DNA of 64,000 bases from the NCBI RefSeq assembly GCF_004208415.1, contig NZ_CP035758.1, forward strand, positions 1,736,001 through 1,800,000, read 5' to 3'. Source of the DNA: Ktedonosporobacter rubrisoli. GTDB taxonomy: Bacteria > Chloroflexota > Ktedonobacteria > Ktedonobacterales > Ktedonobacteraceae. The position numbers and the translations under genes were made by a program. A model generated the notes under the pieces. That model worked only from the letters and a program-made list of their open reading frames with translations, did no database searches and was not told the origin of the DNA. This document shows positions 41,642 to 49,548 of the stretch, one piece after another (position 1 is the first letter of the stretch; every line of letters begins with the position of its first letter).

Positions 41642-43033
41642 TCACACACCCTGAGACTTCCCTTTTGTCCGTGCGCTCAGGCTTAGAAGGCAGCCAAGCG
41701 CGGCCGCAGCAGCAAGAATGAAAAGCGTTACGTGGATACCGCTGCTCAGGTTCTGGCCGCGCAGGATAGAACCAAGCACCGCTACGCCAAGAATGCCACC
41801 GGTCGAACGGGCTGCGCTCAACAGCGCCGAAGCGATGCCCGCATAAGCTTTGGGCGCACTTGATAACATAACTGTCGTCATTGGCGCGACGGTAAACCCG
41901 CCACAGCCGCCTACAAACATTTCGCCAAGCGCAATCACAAAAAAATTAGTGTGTGTGCCCAGCAAAATGAGGAGCATGCCGATGGCTCCCAGGGCCATGC
42001 CGATGGCCAGTGAGGTCGAGGGCTGCAGCCAGCGGGCTACCCGTTTTGCCACAAAGAGGAGTAAGAAGGCGCCAACAGCCGTTTGGGGCAACTCGGCAAG
42101 GCCAGTTTGCATAGCGCTGTAGCCAAAGCCCTCCTGAAAGAAGAGCGCAAAGACGAAAAGCAGGCCATAAAAGCTAAACTGGTACAGCAGGCTAACCAGC
42201 GTCGTCGCTGAGGCCGACCATGAACTGAATATCTGCAGCGGTAACATCGGATGGCGACGGCGCGCCTCAATAGCCAGAAATGCTCCCGTGGTGGCCACAA
42301 AGAGCAATAATGCCATTTCACTTAATGGAAGGGAGATATGTCCCCATTCGATTAAGACATAGGTGAGCGAGCAGAGCGCAAGGATGATCGTCAGCTGACC
42401 GGCAAGATCAAGCTTGCGCTCAGTCTGTGCAGGTGTGGGCGGGATAAAGGCAAGAGTAAGAGTCAGCGCAACCAGGCCGAAGAGCAGATTGACAAGAAAG
42501 ACGCTGCGCCAGCCCAGGCTGTCCACAAGAATGCCGCCCACAAGCGGCCCGCTGGCAACTGCAAGAGCGGCGATGCCGGATTGAGAAGCTACGGCGGCGG
42601 CCCGCTCGCCTGGATTATGGAAGAGGTGCGGAATCAGCGAGAGGGAGGGCGGTAGGAGCAAAGCTGCGCCAATGCCCTGAGCCGCGCGGGCTATGATCAG
42701 GAGCTCAATAGAGGGTACCAGGCTGCAGAACAGCGAGGCTAACGTGAAGAGCACTGTTCCGATCAGAAACAGGCGTCGAGCACCAAAGCGATCTCCCAGC
42801 GCTCCGCCCGTAAAGGGCAGGCTCGCCGAGAGCAACGTGTAACTATTCAAGACCCATTGAAAGCTTTCCAGCGAGGCGTGAAGATCATGGCCAAGGGCAG
42901 GTAAAGCAACATTGAGAATCGTAGAATCGAGGAGAACCATAAAAGAACCAAGGCTCAGGGCCGCAAGCGCGAGCGTCCTTCGCGGAGCTGCACCTTGTTC
43001 GTGCGTCGTCATACTATCTGTAATGCAGGACAT
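41642..43033 (-). CDS. DHA2-type MFS multidrug exporter
   Basis: 463 residues with 13-14 helices. SFMVLLDSTILNVALPALG in helix 1 is the D1 motif of DHA2 proteins, GGALGDRFGARRLFLIG is motif A, and GIAALAVASGPLVGGILVDSLGWRSVF is motif C. It exports hydrophobic drugs or cations using the proton gradient. The start ATG at 43033 is divergent from the MmyB-type XRE regulator at 43183. The 149-bp region between contains CAGCGCTA repeats, so the regulator probably controls this pump. Confidence 0.88.
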   Translation of the reverse strand: MSCITDSMTTHEQGAAPRRTLALAALSLGSFMVLLDSTILNVALPALGHDLHASLESFQWVLNSYTLLSASLPFTGGALGDRFGARRLFLIGTVLFTLASLFCSLVPSIELLIIARAAQGIGAALLLPPSLSLIPHLFHNPGERAAAVASQSGIAALAVASGPLVGGILVDSLGWRSVFLVNLLFGLVALTLTLAFIPPTPAQTERKLDLAGQLTIILALCSLTYVLIEWGHISLPLSEMALLLFVATTGAFLAIEARRRHPMLPLQIFSSWSASATTLVSLLYQFSFYGLLFVFALFFQEGFGYSAMQTGLAELPQTAVGAFLLLFVAKRVARWLQPSTSLAIGMALGAIGMLLILLGTHTNFFVIALGEMFVGGCGGFTVAPMTTVMLSSAPKAYAGIASALLSAARSTGGILGVAVLGSILRGQNLSSGIHVTLFILAAAAALGCLLSLSARTKGKSQGV

Positions 43034-43079
43034 AGCAAATCACTTTCTCTCGGGCATATTATGTTATTGGTTTGGCACC

Positions 43080-43143
43080 CAGCGCTATTGCTGTGATACT
43101 ATTGAGGATATGCGCAGCGCTATGCTAGAACCAGGCAGCGCTT
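43080..43143. repeat. Three CAGCGCTA/T repeats in a divergent promoter region
   Basis: CAGCGCTA at 43080-43087 and 43115-43122, CAGCGCTT at 43136-43143. Each has the palindromic core AGCGCT. They are candidate binding sites for the XRE regulator encoded from 43183. Confidence 0.45.
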
Positions 43144-43182
43144 ATCGTAGAAGTGGAAGTACCAGGCAAAAGGAAAAGAAAT

Positions 43183-44094
43183 ATGGAAGATCGACGCAAG
43201 CATGATAAACAGCGCAGGGAAGAGTTAGGAAACTTTTTGCGAACGCGCCGGGCTCGTCTCTCGCCTGAACAAATAGGCATGCCTGCGGCGGGAAGGCGAC
43301 GCACACCGGGCTTACGCCGAGAGGAAGTAGCCGTCATGGCTGGCGTAAGTAGTACCTGGTATACGTATCTGGAGCAGGGGCGCGCTATCCAGGTATCGAG
43401 CAGCGTGCTGGCAAGCATTGCCTCTGTCCTGCACCTGAGCGAAGATGAAAAGAGCCACCTCTTTGTCTTAGCCAGGCAGCCCTTGCCGGTAAAATCTGAA
43501 GCATCCTGCGAGATCGTGCGCCCGGCCTACCAGCGCGTATTGCAAGCTCTGGAAACTGAAATTCCAGCCTTTATCACCGGGCGCACCTATGATGTGTTGG
43601 CCTGGAATCGGGCAGCGTGCGCAGTATTCGGCGATTTTAGCGCTCTGTTAGAGAGTGAGCGGAATTTGCTCTGGCAGCTCTTTACTGACTCGCCTTTCCA
43701 TCGTCTCTTTGCCGAGTCAGCTGCGCGCGAGCGCTACGCCCAGGAAGTGCTTGAGACGTTTCGCGCCAGGGTCAATCAATATCTTGATGAGCCCACAATT
43801 GCAGACTTTATTGCCCGCCTGGAGCTGGCAAGCCCCGAATTTCGCCAGAAATGGTCGCAGCACAACGTGCGCCAGGCCTGTACGATATGGCAAGCGCTCA
43901 GGCATCCGGCAGTGGGAGAGCTAAATTTCGAGATGGCAACCTTCCAGGTAGTTAATCATACTGATATGCGCTGCCATATGCACACTCCCGCCGATGAAGC
44001 CACTGCCGGCAAGATCCATGAATTGTTGGCGGCCGAGCAACGCATAACGAAGGCCGAGCGCCTCGAATGCATTGAAATCGTCAAAAGATCCTGA
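43183..44094 (+). CDS. XRE-family regulator with MmyB-like ligand domain
   Basis: Start ATG 43183 (MEDRRKHDKQRREELGNFL) after AAAGGAAAAG; 303 residues. HTH: NFLRTRRARLSPEQIGMP, then RRTPGLRREEVAVMAGVSSTWYTYLEQGR. The C-terminal MmyB-type domain reads ITGRTYDVLAWNRAACAVFGDF through GELNFEMATFQVVNHTDMRCHMHTPADEA. It is divergent from the DHA2 exporter. Same architecture as 28274-29128; they share the R-R-TPGLRREE and WYT-LEQGR motifs. Confidence 0.88.
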   Translation: MEDRRKHDKQRREELGNFLRTRRARLSPEQIGMPAAGRRRTPGLRREEVAVMAGVSSTWYTYLEQGRAIQVSSSVLASIASVLHLSEDEKSHLFVLARQPLPVKSEASCEIVRPAYQRVLQALETEIPAFITGRTYDVLAWNRAACAVFGDFSALLESERNLLWQLFTDSPFHRLFAESAARERYAQEVLETFRARVNQYLDEPTIADFIARLELASPEFRQKWSQHNVRQACTIWQALRHPAVGELNFEMATFQVVNHTDMRCHMHTPADEATAGKIHELLAAEQRITKAERLECIEIVKRS

Positions 44095-44107
44095 TAGAAG
44101 CGTGCTC

Positions 44108-44137
44108 TTGACAGCAGGTCCGCACAATTACTATAAT
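44108..44137 (+). promoter_or_regulatory. Consensus promoter of the TetR gene
   Basis: TTGACA (44108-44113), 18-bp spacer, TATAAT (44132-44137), both hexamers perfect. The expected start point is near 44144, directly against the operator at 44145-44164. Confidence 0.75.
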
Positions 44138-44144
44138 ATATCTA

Positions 44145-44164
44145 TTGAATGATGAGTCAGTCAA
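44145..44164. promoter_or_regulatory. TetR operator, first copy
   Basis: TTGAATGATGAGTCAGTCAA at 44145-44164 differs at only three positions from the copy at 44792-44811. It overlaps the predicted transcription start of the TetR gene at 44180. Confidence 0.7.
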
Positions 44165-44179
44165 AAAGAGGAGAAATTC

Positions 44180-44773
44180 ATGCCACGTCCAGCGAGCGAG
44201 AATCGGCGCATCCGCGATGAACGCCAGGAACACATTTTGCGCGCGGCTGCCGGCTTGTTTGCTCGCAAAGGACTGATGGCTACCACAATTGCAGAGATTG
44301 CGGCGACGGCCCAGGTAAGCCATGGACTGGCCTATCACTACTTTGCAAGTAAAGAAGAGATCTTCAGACTGCTTGTCATGCGCGCAATGCAGGGTACAGA
44401 GCGTGTTGTGCACGAGGCTCACGTGCGCGAAGGTACGGTTAGCGAGCGGCTGCGCTGGCTCATCAGCGAAATGATCGATGGAGCGCGCAGGTCTGCCAAT
44501 TACATGCTTATCGTACAGCAGGCAATAATCAGTGAGGCCGTTTCTGCCGAAGTGCGGGAACTGGTTCTCCAGGGCGCGCAGAACTCGCTTGATTTGCTGA
44601 GCGAGCTATTCCGCGAAGGCCAGGACAACGATGAGATTATCAGCGGCGATGCGCGACAACTGGCGATGCTCCTATTGTCCTGCGTGCAGGGGATTGTAGC
44701 CGGTGCAGTGATGCCTTTCAAGCAACCGGATATCGAAGCCGAAACCATGTTGCGGCTATTCTTAAAGCGCTAA
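44180..44773 (+). CDS. TetR-family regulator
   Basis: 197 residues; ATG 44180 after AGAGGAG. HTH at residues 14-60: QEHILRAAAGLFARKGLMATTIAEIAATAQVSHGLAYHYFASKEEIF. The C-terminal domain (RLRWLISEMIDGARRSANYMLIVQQAII, MLLLSCVQGIVAGAVMPF) fits the TetR group controlling small-molecule response. Matching operators upstream of itself and of the methyltransferase at 44837 suggest it represses both. Confidence 0.88.
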   Translation: MPRPASENRRIRDERQEHILRAAAGLFARKGLMATTIAEIAATAQVSHGLAYHYFASKEEIFRLLVMRAMQGTERVVHEAHVREGTVSERLRWLISEMIDGARRSANYMLIVQQAIISEAVSAEVRELVLQGAQNSLDLLSELFREGQDNDEIISGDARQLAMLLLSCVQGIVAGAVMPFKQPDIEAETMLRLFLKR

Positions 44774-44791
44774 AATTTTTTAACTGAAGTT

Positions 44792-44811
44792 TTGAATGAT
44801 TGGTCAATCAA
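44792..44811. promoter_or_regulatory. TetR operator, second copy
   Basis: TTGAATGATTGGTCAATCAA (44792-44811) contains the perfect inverted repeat TGATTG-GT-CAATCA. It is 25 bp upstream of the methyltransferase ATG and 17/20 identical to the copy at 44145. Confidence 0.75.
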
Positions 44812-44836
44812 AATGAACGATTAAGGAGATCTGAGC

Positions 44837-45451
44837 ATGGTTATGCCATCGAAAAGAAACGATCTTCCACGCTTCCAACGCTGGTCCAAGAGCTATGAAA
44901 CCTCCTGGCTCCAGCCAGTCTTCTTTGAGCCGTCTATGCGAACAGTGCTAGAAGTAATTGCAAGTTATGTTACGACACAACCTGAATCCGTACTTGATAT
45001 AGGCTGTGGAACCGGGCGTCTCTTGCGCTCGCTGCATGAGCGCTGGCCTGAAGCCGAACTGCTTGGCGTAGATCCTACCTTCGGCATGATAGAAAAGGCG
45101 CGGGAACTGAGTTCCGCTATAAAGTTTGAGGTCAGCTTTGCCGAAGCGCTGCCCGTGCCGGATGCCTCCATCGAGGTAGCGATGAGCACCTTTTCCTTTC
45201 ACCATTGGAGCGATCAGCAAGCGGGTCTGCGCGAGATCGTGCGCGTGCTGAAACCGCAGGGCTATTTTTTCCTGGCCGACGCGGTGCAACCAGGCTGGCT
45301 GGCGCGTTTGCAGCCAAGATCCCATATGCAGAGGCCGGAGGGCGTGCGTGAACTGTTTCAGCAAGCAGGATTACACGTGCTGCACCAGCAGCTGACCAAT
45401 ACCAAATGGGCTCTCGTCACCGCAGGCAGGAAGGAGCTGGCCGCAGACTAA
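44837..45451 (+). CDS. Class I SAM-dependent methyltransferase
   Basis: 204 residues; ATG 44837 after AAGGAGA. SAM motif I is VLDIGCGTGRLLRSLHERWP, the acidic residue after strand 2 is in LLGVDPTFGMIEKA, motif II is LPVPDASIEVAMSTFSFHHW, and motif III is RVLKPQGYFFLADAVQP. It is of the UbiE/Methyltransf_11 type. It starts 64 bp after its likely regulator TetR, which has a matching operator. It may methylate a small molecule recognised by the regulator. Confidence 0.88.
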   Translation: MVMPSKRNDLPRFQRWSKSYETSWLQPVFFEPSMRTVLEVIASYVTTQPESVLDIGCGTGRLLRSLHERWPEAELLGVDPTFGMIEKARELSSAIKFEVSFAEALPVPDASIEVAMSTFSFHHWSDQQAGLREIVRVLKPQGYFFLADAVQPGWLARLQPRSHMQRPEGVRELFQQAGLHVLHQQLTNTKWALVTAGRKELAAD

Positions 45452-45587
45452 AAGTTTCGTCGGCGAAATTCTGCTTGCTTTCTATTGGCTGAGAATGCAG
45501 GAATGATATTGTCCGCTTTGCGTGCTAGAATCGTCTGAGAAACAAATATGTTTACTGGTGCTAAAGTTGAGAAAGAGAGGCAAACAG

Positions 45588-46022
45588 ATGACGCAATCTT
45601 CTAGTTCAGAGCAGGTGCGCGGGCAGGTGCGCTATCTCAGCCCTGACACCCTTCATAAGAATCCAGCCTTTTCGCAAGTGATAGAGATCAGTGGACCCGT
45701 GAAAATGGTCCATGTCGGTGGTCAGGATGCCGTCGATGCCCAGGGTAATATTGTTGGCAAGGGAGATCTCACTGCGCAAACGCGGCAGGTGCTCATTAAT
45801 CTGCGCAATGCTCTGGCCGCCGCCGGAGCTAGACCGGAGCATATCATTAAATGGAATATCTACCTGGTACAGGGCCAATCCTTGCGCGAGGGCTACGCTG
45901 CCTTTCAAGAATTCTGGAAAGAGCAAGCTAATCCTCCAGCAATTACCGGGCTCTTTGTGGCCGGGCTGGCCCATCCAGATTTTCTTGTCGAAATAGATGC
46001 CGTTGCAGTCGTTCCGCTCTAA
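45588..46022 (+). CDS. RidA (YjgF) family protein
   Basis: Start ATG 45588 (MTQSSSSEQVRGQVRYLSP) after GAGAGG; 144 residues. The Rid fold shows VKMVHVGGQDAVDAQGNIVGKGDLTAQTRQVLINLRNALAAAGARPEHIIKWNIYLV and AITGLFVAGLAHPDFLVEIDAVAVVPL. The Arg after the second helix (ARPEHI) and the Glu of the last strand occupy usual active-site positions. RidA-type proteins deaminate reactive enamine/imine intermediates; subgroup members differ. It is probably cytosolic and monocistronic. Confidence 0.88.
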   Translation: MTQSSSSEQVRGQVRYLSPDTLHKNPAFSQVIEISGPVKMVHVGGQDAVDAQGNIVGKGDLTAQTRQVLINLRNALAAAGARPEHIIKWNIYLVQGQSLREGYAAFQEFWKEQANPPAITGLFVAGLAHPDFLVEIDAVAVVPL

Positions 46023-46173
46023 AATAGAGTAGCCTGCTCGCCAGCGAGAAGTGAGCGCTACATATGGAACCTTCATCGAGTATGATGAGCTCACAAGCTA
46101 CATGGAGGTTCCGATTACGCTCTGCTGGTGCGAAAGCCTGATTTCTAGAAAGCAAGAAAAGAGGTAAAGGGAT

Positions 46174-46608
46174 ATGCCACAAGCGGGAGGGAACAGAGAG
46201 CCGGGACAGGTTGGCCAGACAAAGGCGACAGGCTTCCAGATAGGTGTGCGCAGAACGTTTTCTGTATCCATGCAAGCGGCCTGGAATTTGCTGACTTCTG
46301 AGCAAGGCCTCGCCATCTGGCTCGATGCAAAGCCGCCATTAGCGCTGAGAGAGGGCGAGACATATACTACAGTAGAGGGCGTAACGGGAGAAATTCGCGT
46401 CATCAATCAAGGCCAGAATATTCGCCTGACCTGGCAGCCACCTGGCTGGTCGAGAAGCTCAACCGTCCAGGTGCGCACAATTCCGGCCGGTGAGTACACA
46501 ACTATCAGCTTTCATCAAGAATGGCTGCCAGGACCCGGCCAGCGGGAAAGGATGCGCCGCCACTGGCAAGACGTTTTAGCCAGGCTCAAAACCCTGCTGG
46601 AGCCATAA
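46174..46608 (+). CDS. SRPBCC/AHSA1-like protein
   Basis: 144 residues; ATG 46174 after AAGAGG. It begins with a short tail, then VRRTFSVSMQAAWNLLTSEQGLAIWL (START-like first helix), a beta sheet (NQGQNIRLTWQPPGWSRSSTVQVRTIPAGEYTTISFHQEWL) and a last helix (RERMRRHWQDVLARLKTLL). It binds a hydrophobic ligand in the usual cavity of the fold; the ligand is unknown. It is convergent with the PanE-like gene, 13 bp between stops. Confidence 0.8.
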   Translation: MPQAGGNREPGQVGQTKATGFQIGVRRTFSVSMQAAWNLLTSEQGLAIWLDAKPPLALREGETYTTVEGVTGEIRVINQGQNIRLTWQPPGWSRSSTVQVRTIPAGEYTTISFHQEWLPGPGQRERMRRHWQDVLARLKTLLEP

Positions 46609-46621
46609 GGCGCGTGCTGAA

Positions 46622-47575
46622 TTAGCCAGCAGCGTTTGCTTCCGACTCGGGAATGTGACGTGTCAACGCGTCCCAGTTCGGGGTTGCAAGGCTGGCTTTT
46701 TGCTTCAGGCTGGCGAAATCATGATATAAGGCCCTATATTCGGCAAGCTGAGCAGGGGTGGGCTGCTTGTATATTATGCTGGCGATTGGCGTTACGGTAA
46801 AAATTTTCAAGAACAGGTAAACCAGAGGCCGCCTTCTGACAAGCTGGGCCTGGGCAGCAGGGATAATAGGATAGCCAAGGGTTTCCAATATCCTATGTCC
46901 TTCATCCAGGGCTGCAATGACCTGGTTCAGGCGCTTTTTGTCGCTGGCGGCCTTGCCTAAATTACCCTCATAGGCACTCATAACGCCGTGCAAAGCTAGA
47001 ATCAGAACCATGTGGCTTTTCAGCCAGGCGTCAATATTCTCCGCAAAGCCCAGCTTATAGCTGGTATGGACAAAGGCTCTTTCCAGCAGAGGTCTCCACG
47101 AGCGATCTCCATCTAGCGTCCCCAGATCCATGTGCCCACTTCCGAAACGTATGTTGATAACGCGACCATTTTCTCGTCGCCCACCGTTGGTTTGAAAGCC
47201 AAAAATTACCTTTTTTTCTGTGGCACTATTTTCTTTAAGGTACTGTTGCATGGACTCGGCATTCGCATTATTCCCGACAAGCACAATATGCCGGCTTTGA
47301 TTGTGCGCAAGAATAGGCAGCACGGCCGGAAAATCAGAGTACATCATCGAGACAAAAATGAGATCGTAAACATCATCTGGCTCAAGCGTGCTGATGACAT
47401 TTACGCTATCAACAGTAGTTTTACATTGCAGGTAATGGCGAATGACAATCCCGTCCTTCTGCAGTTCTTCGCTTCGTTTGCCCCGGGCAAGCACGGTTAC
47501 GTCGTTGCCTCCCCGGATTAGTACATGCGCGAGATAGCTAGCCTGAACTCCCGCGCCATACACTAAGATTTTCAT
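46622..47575 (-). CDS. PanE/ApbA-like 2-dehydropantoate-reductase-family dehydrogenase
   Basis: 317 residues. ILVYGAGVQASYLAHVLIRGG is the NAD(P) GxGxxA motif, VTVLARGKRSEEL the next strand and helix, IVLVGNNANAESM the substrate/nucleotide loop. The C-terminal half is helical as in ketopantoate reductases. The catalytic Lys cannot be assigned with confidence (candidates in WLKSHMVLIL), so the substrate is open. It is divergent from the TetR at 47842, with two palindromic sites between them, and is probably its target. Confidence 0.75.
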   Translation of the reverse strand: MKILVYGAGVQASYLAHVLIRGGNDVTVLARGKRSEELQKDGIVIRHYLQCKTTVDSVNVISTLEPDDVYDLIFVSMMYSDFPAVLPILAHNQSRHIVLVGNNANAESMQQYLKENSATEKKVIFGFQTNGGRRENGRVINIRFGSGHMDLGTLDGDRSWRPLLERAFVHTSYKLGFAENIDAWLKSHMVLILALHGVMSAYEGNLGKAASDKKRLNQVIAALDEGHRILETLGYPIIPAAQAQLVRRRPLVYLFLKIFTVTPIASIIYKQPTPAQLAEYRALYHDFASLKQKASLATPNWDALTRHIPESEANAAG

Positions 47576-47681
47576 AAGTAGGCCTCCTCTATTTTATAGA
47601 CAACTGTTGATTTATTATCGTTTGTCCAATATAATGATCTTACTAGAGCAATCAGCTTGCTTCAATAGGGAAAATTGCTAA

Positions 47682-47732
47682 ATTTGTTCAGTACTCAACA
47701 AATACTCGGTTTTTGTTCAACATCTAACAAAA
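47682..47732. promoter_or_regulatory. Two TetR operators upstream of the divergent TetR/PanE-like genes
   Basis: Site 1: ATTTGTT (47682-47688), 8-bp spacer CAGTACTC, AACAAAT (47697-47703). Site 2: TTTTGTT (47711-47717), 8-bp spacer, AACAAAA (47726-47732). Both have perfect arms and the same spacer, with centres 29 bp apart, in the 266-bp divergent region. Confidence 0.65.
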
Positions 47733-47841
47733 TTAGGCTGATTGTTGGCTTAAGAAGCATGGATGGGTTGAGATATAGGCAAGAACTCTGTAGGCGGCAT
47801 TGGATTAAGAAGTTCGCGCAACGGTAAGGAAGGAGAAGGCT

Positions 47842-48402
47842 GTGGATAGACGAGTACGTAAAACCCGGGAAGCTATTATGGGAGCTTTCATCGAGTTGCT
47901 GTCAGAGAAAAGTTTTGAAGATATCACGATGAATGAAATTGCTGAGCGGGCAGACGTGAATCGCGGCACCGTCTATCTGCATTATGTAGATAAGTTCGAT
48001 CTCATGGATCGCTGCATAGAGACTCAATTGACGCGCTTGTTTGAAAGCTGCCTCGATAGCAAAACTGCTCCTTTGCCTTCTAAAGTTTCGCTGCTGCATA
48101 CATTTGAATATCTGGAGCAGCATGCCGTCCTCTTCAGGATGCTGCTAGTGAATAAGGGTATACCCGCTTTTAATAAGCGCCTGGCGGCCGGGATTCAGCA
48201 GCATATCAATGAATATATTGATATGTATAGTAATGATTTGAATGTGAGCAAGGAGTTGCTAGCACAATTTCTCACTTCGGCGATCATTGGTGTGCTGGAG
48301 TGGTGGGTTATGCACTCAATGCCCCTGCCTGCGCAGGATGTCGTGGAACAATTGTGGTCACTGCAGCAGCGCCTTCAGGTGGTGCTCCCGATAGAGGCAT
48401 AA
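47842..48402 (+). CDS. TetR-family regulator
   Basis: 186 residues; GTG 47842 after AAGGAGAAGG. HTH: TREAIMGAFIELLSEKSFED and TMNEIAERADVNRGTVYLHYVDKFDL. The C-terminal TetR domain (SLLHTFEYLEQHAVLFRMLLVNKG, GVLEWWVMHSMPLPAQDVV) is of the same group as 14761-15354. It is divergent from the PanE-like dehydrogenase and followed 82 bp later by the LLM oxidoreductase at 48484, which it may also control. Confidence 0.88.
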   Translation: MDRRVRKTREAIMGAFIELLSEKSFEDITMNEIAERADVNRGTVYLHYVDKFDLMDRCIETQLTRLFESCLDSKTAPLPSKVSLLHTFEYLEQHAVLFRMLLVNKGIPAFNKRLAAGIQQHINEYIDMYSNDLNVSKELLAQFLTSAIIGVLEWWVMHSMPLPAQDVVEQLWSLQQRLQVVLPIEA

Positions 48403-48483
48403 AGGGAGATACATTTTTCTGCCTGTTTGTTGTACACTTGAAGGTATCCTCATTTATTCTGGCAGAGGAAGGATTTGTATTCT

Positions 48484-49428
48484 ATGAAATACGGTGTGAT
48501 AGTTCCCCAGGGCTGGCGGCTTGATCTGACGCATATTCCCGATCCCGGCGAAGCATATGAAGCTATGACGCGCGTGGCTCAGGAGGCCGAGGTGCTGGGG
48601 TATCATTCAATCTGGCTTTACGATCATTTTCACACAGTCCCTCAAATTACTCAAGAAATCACCTTTGAGTGCTGGACGGCCACAGCAGCGCTCGCGCGCG
48701 ATACAAAGCGTGTGCGCATTGGGCAAATCGTTACTTGCAACAGCTATCGTAACCCGGCGCTGTTGGCCAAGATGGCCAGCACGGTTGATGTCCTTTCGCA
48801 CGGTCGTCTGTATTTCGGGATTGGCGCGGGCTGGTATGAGCACGAGTATCGCGCCTATGGCTATGAGTATCCTGAGGCTCCGATCCGCTTGCGTCAGCTG
48901 CGTGAGGCTGTGCAGGTTATCAAGAAGATGTGGACTGAAGAGGAGCCAGTCTTTGAGGGCAAGTATTATCAGATCAACGGAGCTATCAACCAGCCCAAGG
49001 GCGTGCAGCAGCCACATATCCCTATGCTAATTGGCGGTGGTGGCGAGAAAGTTACGCTTAAAATTGTTGCTCAGCACGCCGATGCCTGCAATCTTGGCGG
49101 CACTATTGAGAACATCAAGCATAAGCTGAGCGTGCTTAAGCAACACTGCGAGGCCCTGGGACGCGATTACGAGAGTATCTGGCGCACGGCTATCGTCGAT
49201 CACTGCTCTATTGCTGCGACCGATGAGGCCGCGCTTGCCAAACTTTCGGCCGATCAGCGCGGCGACGTCGAGAATCTGCGCCAAAGCCAATTGATTGGTA
49301 CGCCTGAGATGCTGCGCAAGCGCCTGGCCGCGTACGAAGAGGCAGGTATTCAGGAATTGCTCATCCGCTTTGTGGATGCCACGCAATTGGATTCGCTGCG
49401 GCTCTTTGCCCGCGAGTTTATCGCCTGA
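48484..49428 (+). CDS. LLM-class F420-dependent oxidoreductase
   Basis: 314 residues; ATG 48484, preceded by GAGGAAGG. Motifs as at 7180: HSIWLYDHFHT, RIGQIVTCNSYRNPALLAKMASTVDVLSHGRLYFGIGAGWYEHEYRAYGYEYPEAPIRLRQLREAVQVI, IPMLIGGGGEKVTLKIVA. The residues track the first copy closely over most of their length, so the two are recent or well-conserved paralogues, now with different regulators nearby. F420 use is inferred from the subgroup. A strong terminator follows. Confidence 0.88.
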   Translation: MKYGVIVPQGWRLDLTHIPDPGEAYEAMTRVAQEAEVLGYHSIWLYDHFHTVPQITQEITFECWTATAALARDTKRVRIGQIVTCNSYRNPALLAKMASTVDVLSHGRLYFGIGAGWYEHEYRAYGYEYPEAPIRLRQLREAVQVIKKMWTEEEPVFEGKYYQINGAINQPKGVQQPHIPMLIGGGGEKVTLKIVAQHADACNLGGTIENIKHKLSVLKQHCEALGRDYESIWRTAIVDHCSIAATDEAALAKLSADQRGDVENLRQSQLIGTPEMLRKRLAAYEEAGIQELLIRFVDATQLDSLRLFAREFIA

Positions 49429-49442
49429 TACATTTCTGTTTG

Positions 49443-49481
49443 CAGGTGCCTGGCCCTATCATTCAGTCAGGCACCTGTTTT
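49443..49481 (+). terminator. Rho-independent terminator after the LLM gene
   Basis: CAGGTGCCTG (49443-49452) pairs with CAGGCACCTG (49468-49477) around a 15-nt loop, followed by TTTT, 14 bp after the stop. Confidence 0.8.
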
Positions 49482-49548
49482 ACACTGTTTTGGAATCCTG
49501 TTTCATGGAGGGCAAGCAATTTGCCCTTGTTCCTTACGACTCGGGCGC

